64,000 bases of DNA, taken from positions 62,001 to 126,000 of the forward strand of contig CAVOUI010000006.1 in the NCBI GenBank assembly GCA_963699525.1, given 5' to 3'. The notes below the pieces were generated by a model, which saw only the letters and a list, made by a program, of their open reading frames with translations, ran no database searches and was not told the origin of the DNA. Position numbers and translations under genes: made by a program. Below are positions 61,436 to 64,000 of the stretch, in pieces (within the stretch, counting starts at the first letter, position 1; every line of letters starts with the position of its first letter). Origin of the DNA: SG8-41 sp963699525 (lineage in GTDB: Bacteria; Pseudomonadota; Gammaproteobacteria; Burkholderiales; SG8-41).

Positions 61436-62047
61436 TTATTTTCTCCCGCGAAAATTGTCACGAAAATTTCTCAACTTATCTTGATTACGTCCACCACCAA
61501 TACAGTGATCGCTTCGCAACCACAACTTCCAACCAGAACTAGGCCAGCCAGCCTGTCGCCGCTCGTGCGAAGTAGAGAAGTCCACATAGCGTGCCAGAAC
61601 GTCACCCGTTTGGCTGTCCACTACCTGCTGCTCATTGCGCATCATGTGGTTCAATGGAAAAAATGGTTCCTGCTCGACGACCCAATTGAATCGCTGATTG
61701 AGGACGTAGGCATTTTGGATGATAACTGCTTTCTTATTTTCTACCAGCGTCTCCATCACCCCCGGATTTTCAGCCTTCCACTGATCCACCGTCTTATAGA
61801 CCCAGAACCCCGAGTCCTTCAAACAGTAAAACTGATGCAGTGCCACTGTCGGTATCCAATCCCAGAAGACGATGCTATACATGACAAACGCCGTGCCCCA
61901 GCCCCAACGCTTCGCACTCTTGCCGCTCTCGTGTGCATAACGAATCGCGCGCCTGACCACCCAAACAGAAAACGGGATGTACAACAGCAGGGGGATGATG
62001 GGACCACCCAACAAAGCCAAACCAAATAAAGCGATAAGAATGTCCAC
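61436..62047 (-). CDS. Membrane-anchored hypothetical protein (cassette gene)
   Basis: A 203-residue protein from GTG 62047, with GGAG about ten bases upstream. Two N-terminal hydrophobic spans (MDILIALFGLALLGGPIIPL; about 35-65) include the stretch VMYSIVFWDWIPTVALHQFY. A soluble part follows with DSGFWVYKTVDQWKAENPGV and NWVVEQEPFFPLNHMM. The IPT-x-x-x-H-x-(F/Y)YC and GFWVYKT-x-x-QWK pattern is, in my recollection, shared with hypothetical proteins of other proteobacteria, often on mobile DNA. Lower GC than the surroundings and its own attC downstream. Function unknown. Confidence 0.75.
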   Translation of the reverse strand: MDILIALFGLALLGGPIIPLLLYIPFSVWVVRRAIRYAHESGKSAKRWGWGTAFVMYSIVFWDWIPTVALHQFYCLKDSGFWVYKTVDQWKAENPGVMETLVENKKAVIIQNAYVLNQRFNWVVEQEPFFPLNHMMRNEQQVVDSQTGDVLARYVDFSTSHERRQAGWPSSGWKLWLRSDHCIGGGRNQDKLRNFRDNFRGRK

Positions 62048-62122
62048 TACGCTACCACTCCTAGCGAGACCAACAGGTGCAGGCCCATCGGATCAAAAAT
62101 CACAAAGCTGGTTTTGGGTGAC

Positions 62123-62212
62123 CGCTAACGTTCCCAGTAACCGGCGCGCGCCCACCGGCCGACGCGTGGCACGGCGCTTCCGCGCGCGTCCGTGTTGACT
62201 GGGGGGTTAGGG
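62123..62212 (-). other. attC-like recombination site 1
   Basis: On the minus strand it runs from CCCTAAC to GTTAGCG (90 bases). The arms CCCAGTCAACACGGACGCGC and GCGCGCCGGTTACTGGG are complementary with a few unpaired bases, and the long centre is a variable terminal structure. It begins 8 bases after the stop of the 248-residue gene. The cores deviate by one or two bases from the consensus. Confidence 0.65.
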
Positions 62213-62219
62213 GTCATTT

Positions 62220-62966
62220 TCATCCTGACGAGATAGCCCACACTCTAGATTCTTGGCGAGAGAGTAATAGCACCTGATCAAATTCGTAATCGAAGCTCCA
62301 AGTATCAACCGCATCAGGAACAGAAAAGCTTGCCGAAAACGGAAAGATGTCTATCGCAATTAGCAGCCACACTTTGCTCGCGCGCGTGCGGTAGCCCGCC
62401 ACCAGCGGATTCTTGGAGGAAATCGCTTCGGCAAGGAGATCGTAAGTCAGTAGTTTCGTTTCGCCCACACTACCCGCAAACCATCGACGAGACTCGCTTA
62501 GCAAAGGCCGTCCGATGCTTACAGCGCCGAGGCCGGACGGTAAGACAGAAGTAGGTTTGCCTTCTCGAAAATTCAAAACCTGGCCTTCCTTAGGATAGTT
62601 CGCGCGAACGAACTCTGAGAATGCCTGGGCAAGCTGCTCTTTTTTCTGCTTTGCCGCGGGACAGACGGAGAAATAGGCATTCACGTCAACCGGTGGACCT
62701 CCAGACACGGAGTAGATCTCCTCCGCCCGGCGGATAACCCACTCTTGAAACGACTCGATTTCCCTCGGCGCGAAAACTGAATGTGACGGCTGCTGAAACA
62801 ACTGAGTGACTTCAAATCCAATGTGACCCTCAGGCGTTACCACAAAGAAATCCGGCGCCTCGCTTTCCACAAGGGCTCCTGATGGGAAGGCGGAATACCA
62901 ACGACGAGCCAACTCCAAGTAGGCCTTTTCAATCCGCTTCTTAGTAATGTCGGTAGTTGCTCCCAT
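62220..62966 (-). CDS. Hypothetical protein with PD-(D/E)xK-like pattern (cassette gene)
   Basis: A 248-residue soluble protein starting at ATG 62966, four bases after a GTTAGGG core. The first 70 residues contain ARRWYSAFPSGALVESEAPD and FFVVTPEGHIGFEVTQLFQQ: Glu, then Pro-Asp, a short hairpin and Glu-x-Thr, the spacing of a PD-(D/E)xK nuclease-like core with Thr in place of Lys. The remainder (FPFSASFSVPDAVDTWSFDY; FDQVLLLSRQESRVWAISSG) is not recognised. Lower GC than the window average and directly followed by an attC. A nuclease or defence role is only a possibility. Confidence 0.7.
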   Translation of the reverse strand: MGATTDITKKRIEKAYLELARRWYSAFPSGALVESEAPDFFVVTPEGHIGFEVTQLFQQPSHSVFAPREIESFQEWVIRRAEEIYSVSGGPPVDVNAYFSVCPAAKQKKEQLAQAFSEFVRANYPKEGQVLNFREGKPTSVLPSGLGAVSIGRPLLSESRRWFAGSVGETKLLTYDLLAEAISSKNPLVAGYRTRASKVWLLIAIDIFPFSASFSVPDAVDTWSFDYEFDQVLLLSRQESRVWAISSG

Positions 62967-62983
62967 GACCCCTAACTACAATT

Positions 62984-63073
62984 GGTTGACAAATTAGGTG
63001 ACAATTTAGTTGACTTGCTTCATCAGTCACCCGCTGTCAGTCACCGGTCATCTGTCACGGGCTGTCAATCACG
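62984..63073. repeat. GTGAC/TTGAC-rich inverted repeat, copy 3
   Basis: GGTTGACAAATTAGGTGACA and ATTTAGTTGAC on the left; CAGTCACCCGCTGTCAGTCA and CCGGTCATCTGTCACGGG on the right. Same inward-facing unit structure as copies 1 and 2. It separates the cassette array from the carboxyltransferase gene. Confidence 0.55.
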
Positions 63074-63076
63074 CAA

Positions 63077-64000
63077 TTAGTAGCTGGTGGGCCAGTTCGC
63101 CAGCCGGTGCTCGCCGACACCGTTCTTGAGACGCTTGCGGTGCACCTGCAGCATGCGAATCAGAAAATCGCGCGTGTCGCGCGGATCGATCACGTGCTGC
63201 GCCTCGTAGAGCCGCGCGAGCTCCCACGGCGTGGTGTCGCGCTCGACCTCGGCGGCGAGCTGCCGGAAGCGAGCCGGGTCGTCCTGCTCCTTCACGCCGA
63301 AGAGGACATTCACCGAGGCGCGCGTGTCCATGAAGCCGAGATCGGCGGACGGCCAGCACGCAAGCACGTCGGTGTTGCGGCCACCTCCCATGTTGATATA
63401 GGCCTGGCCGTAGCTCTTCCTCAGGATGACGGTCACCCGCGGCACGGTGACCAGCGAGAGCGCGTTCATCCAGTTGATGACCTTGCCCGGCATGCCGCGG
63501 ATCTCTCCTTCCACGCCGATGAGAAAGCCCGGGACGTCCACCAGGAACACGATGGGAATGTTGAAGGAGTCGCACAGCACCATGAAGTCGGTCGCCTTCT
63601 GGCAGGCGTCGGCGTCGAGCGCGCCGCCCTTGAACAGCGGATTGTTGGCAAGGAAGCCGACGGTCTTTCCGTCGAGGCGCGCGAGCACCGTGGCGACCGA
63701 TCGGCCGAAGCGCTCCTTCAGCTCGAAGCTCGAGTCGCTGTCCGCGACCGCCGCGATCACCTTGCGCACGTCGTAGACCTTGTTGCGCTCTTCCGGGACG
63801 ATCTCGAGCATTCTGCGGCACGCCTCGCCCGAGCCGGCCGGCACCGGTCGCCCGGGCGGGGCTTCCATGCTGTGCGCCGGCATGTAGGAGAGAAACTTCT
63901 TCACGGCGTCGAGTGCCTGCTCGTCCGTATCCACCGCCGTGTCGGCAAGGCCCGAGACGCCGGTCAGGAGCTTCCAGCCGCCCAGCTCCTCGGGGTCGAT
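63077..64000 (-). CDS. Acyl-CoA carboxylase carboxyltransferase subunit, partial
   Basis: The last 307 residues of a second carboxyltransferase; the N-terminal half lies beyond the window. Matching the protein at 48521-50056, it shows FLSYMPAHSMEAPPGRPVPA, ANNPLFKGGALDADACQKAT, FLVDVPGFLIGVEGEIRGMP and NMGGGRNTDVLACWPSADLG, ending RLANWPTSY. The open frame continues to base 64000 with IDPEELGGWKLLTGVSGLAD. It belongs to the propionyl-CoA carboxylase beta family; differences in the substrate half suggest a different acyl-CoA. Its partner subunits are outside the window or shared. Confidence 0.92.
   Translation of the reverse strand: MDPEELGGWKLLTGVSGLADTAVDTDEQALDAVKKFLSYMPAHSMEAPPGRPVPAGSGEACRRMLEIVPEERNKVYDVRKVIAAVADSDSSFELKERFGRSVATVLARLDGKTVGFLANNPLFKGGALDADACQKATDFMVLCDSFNIPIVFLVDVPGFLIGVEGEIRGMPGKVINWMNALSLVTVPRVTVILRKSYGQAYINMGGGRNTDVLACWPSADLGFMDTRASVNVLFGVKEQDDPARFRQLAAEVERDTTPWELARLYEAQHVIDPRDTRDFLIRMLQVHRKRLKNGVGEHRLANWPTSY

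Larger units (their letters stand above)
60208..62976 (-). mobile_element. Gene-cassette array: three attC-like sites, four genes, no integrase seen
   Basis: All genes here are on the minus strand and each of the first three is followed directly by an attC-like inverted repeat (62123-62212, 61313-61375, 60590-60647). A further core site GTTAGGG (62970-62976) precedes the first gene by a few bases. The two upstream genes are visibly less GC-rich than the rest of the window. The order gene-attC-gene-attC is that of integron cassettes. No tyrosine-type integron integrase or attI was recognised in the window, so this is a cluster of attC sites lacking a visible integrase. The last gene (60208-60519) has no attC after it. 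Confidence 0.7.

Noticed and set aside
62984..63073. Possible CRISPR array from repeated GTGAC/GTCAC units
   Set aside because: Units are short, degenerate and in both orientations; no constant repeat-spacer period exists and no cas genes are present.
60208..64000. Integron integrase within or beside the cassette array
   Set aside because: All sizeable frames here are accounted for by cassette genes or the carboxyltransferase; none shows tyrosine-recombinase motifs.

Overview
The window is GC-rich DNA from a betaproteobacterium, most likely Burkholderiales or a close relative. The main reasons are eight Bug/TctC-type periplasmic solute-binding proteins (one partial), dense CoA-linked catabolic genes, a purE-purC-tsaC-type cluster and high GC with very tight gene packing. 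About twenty single-base frame breaks, mostly insertions, interrupt otherwise well-conserved genes. Their spread across the window points to an uncorrected long-read or metagenome assembly rather than to widespread pseudogenes. Split genes are therefore reported here as single genes with the break noted.

Layout. 0-2.9 kb: end of a Bug protein, a small secreted protein, a flavin monooxygenase/acyl-CoA dehydrogenase-fold enzyme preceded by a 27-codon leader-like ORF with an extended Shine-Dalgarno and a terminator, then a dienelactone hydrolase. 2.9-11.6 kb: an aldolase, Bug protein and GlcD-GlcF-type 2-hydroxyacid dehydrogenase on the minus strand, facing a class V aminotransferase, a TIM-barrel isomerase and two Bug proteins. 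11.8-19.7 kb: a TRAP transporter (DctPQM), an enoyl-CoA hydratase, a Kup potassium transporter and TctBA. 19.8-23.6 kb: a small membrane protein and a purE-purC-cation antiporter-tsaC operon. 23.7-34.5 kb: a catabolic block with three MmgE/PrpD proteins, an acyl-CoA dehydrogenase, an ADP-forming CoA ligase, a CoA-transferase and two Bug proteins. 34.5-43.4 kb: peroxiredoxin, dapE, a 2-hydroxyacid dehydrogenase, two Bug proteins, a crotonase, an EamA transporter and a tandem pair of hydrolases. 43.4-51.7 kb: a long minus-strand operon with thioesterase, ADH-like protein, split CoA ligase, a three-part biotin-dependent acyl-CoA carboxylase and a molybdenum oxidoreductase. 51.8-58.6 kb: plus-strand crotonase, a periplasmic protein, a phosphodiesterase, an acyl-CoA dehydrogenase, a CoA-transferase and a UGSC-family protein. 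58.6-64 kb: a lytic transglycosylase, a small integron-type gene-cassette array and a second carboxyltransferase.

The two most noteworthy items are as follows. First, the UGSC-family protein (56828-58552) has an in-frame UGA at codon 98, exactly where this family carries selenocysteine; it sits behind an acyl-CoA dehydrogenase and a CoA-transferase and has a long uncharacterised C-terminal domain. Second, 60.2-63.0 kb holds three attC-like sites between lower-GC genes all on the minus strand, which is a gene-cassette array without a visible integrase. Three dispersed repeat families also recur here, two of them read in frame inside genes.

Functionally, the region looks like a scavenging module for uncommon organic acids. 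Binding proteins plus TRAP/TTT transporters import carboxylates, CoA-ligases and CoA-transferases activate them, dehydrogenases, crotonases, MmgE/PrpD proteins and carboxylases process the CoA esters, and housekeeping genes (purE, purC, tsaC, dapE, kup) are interspersed.
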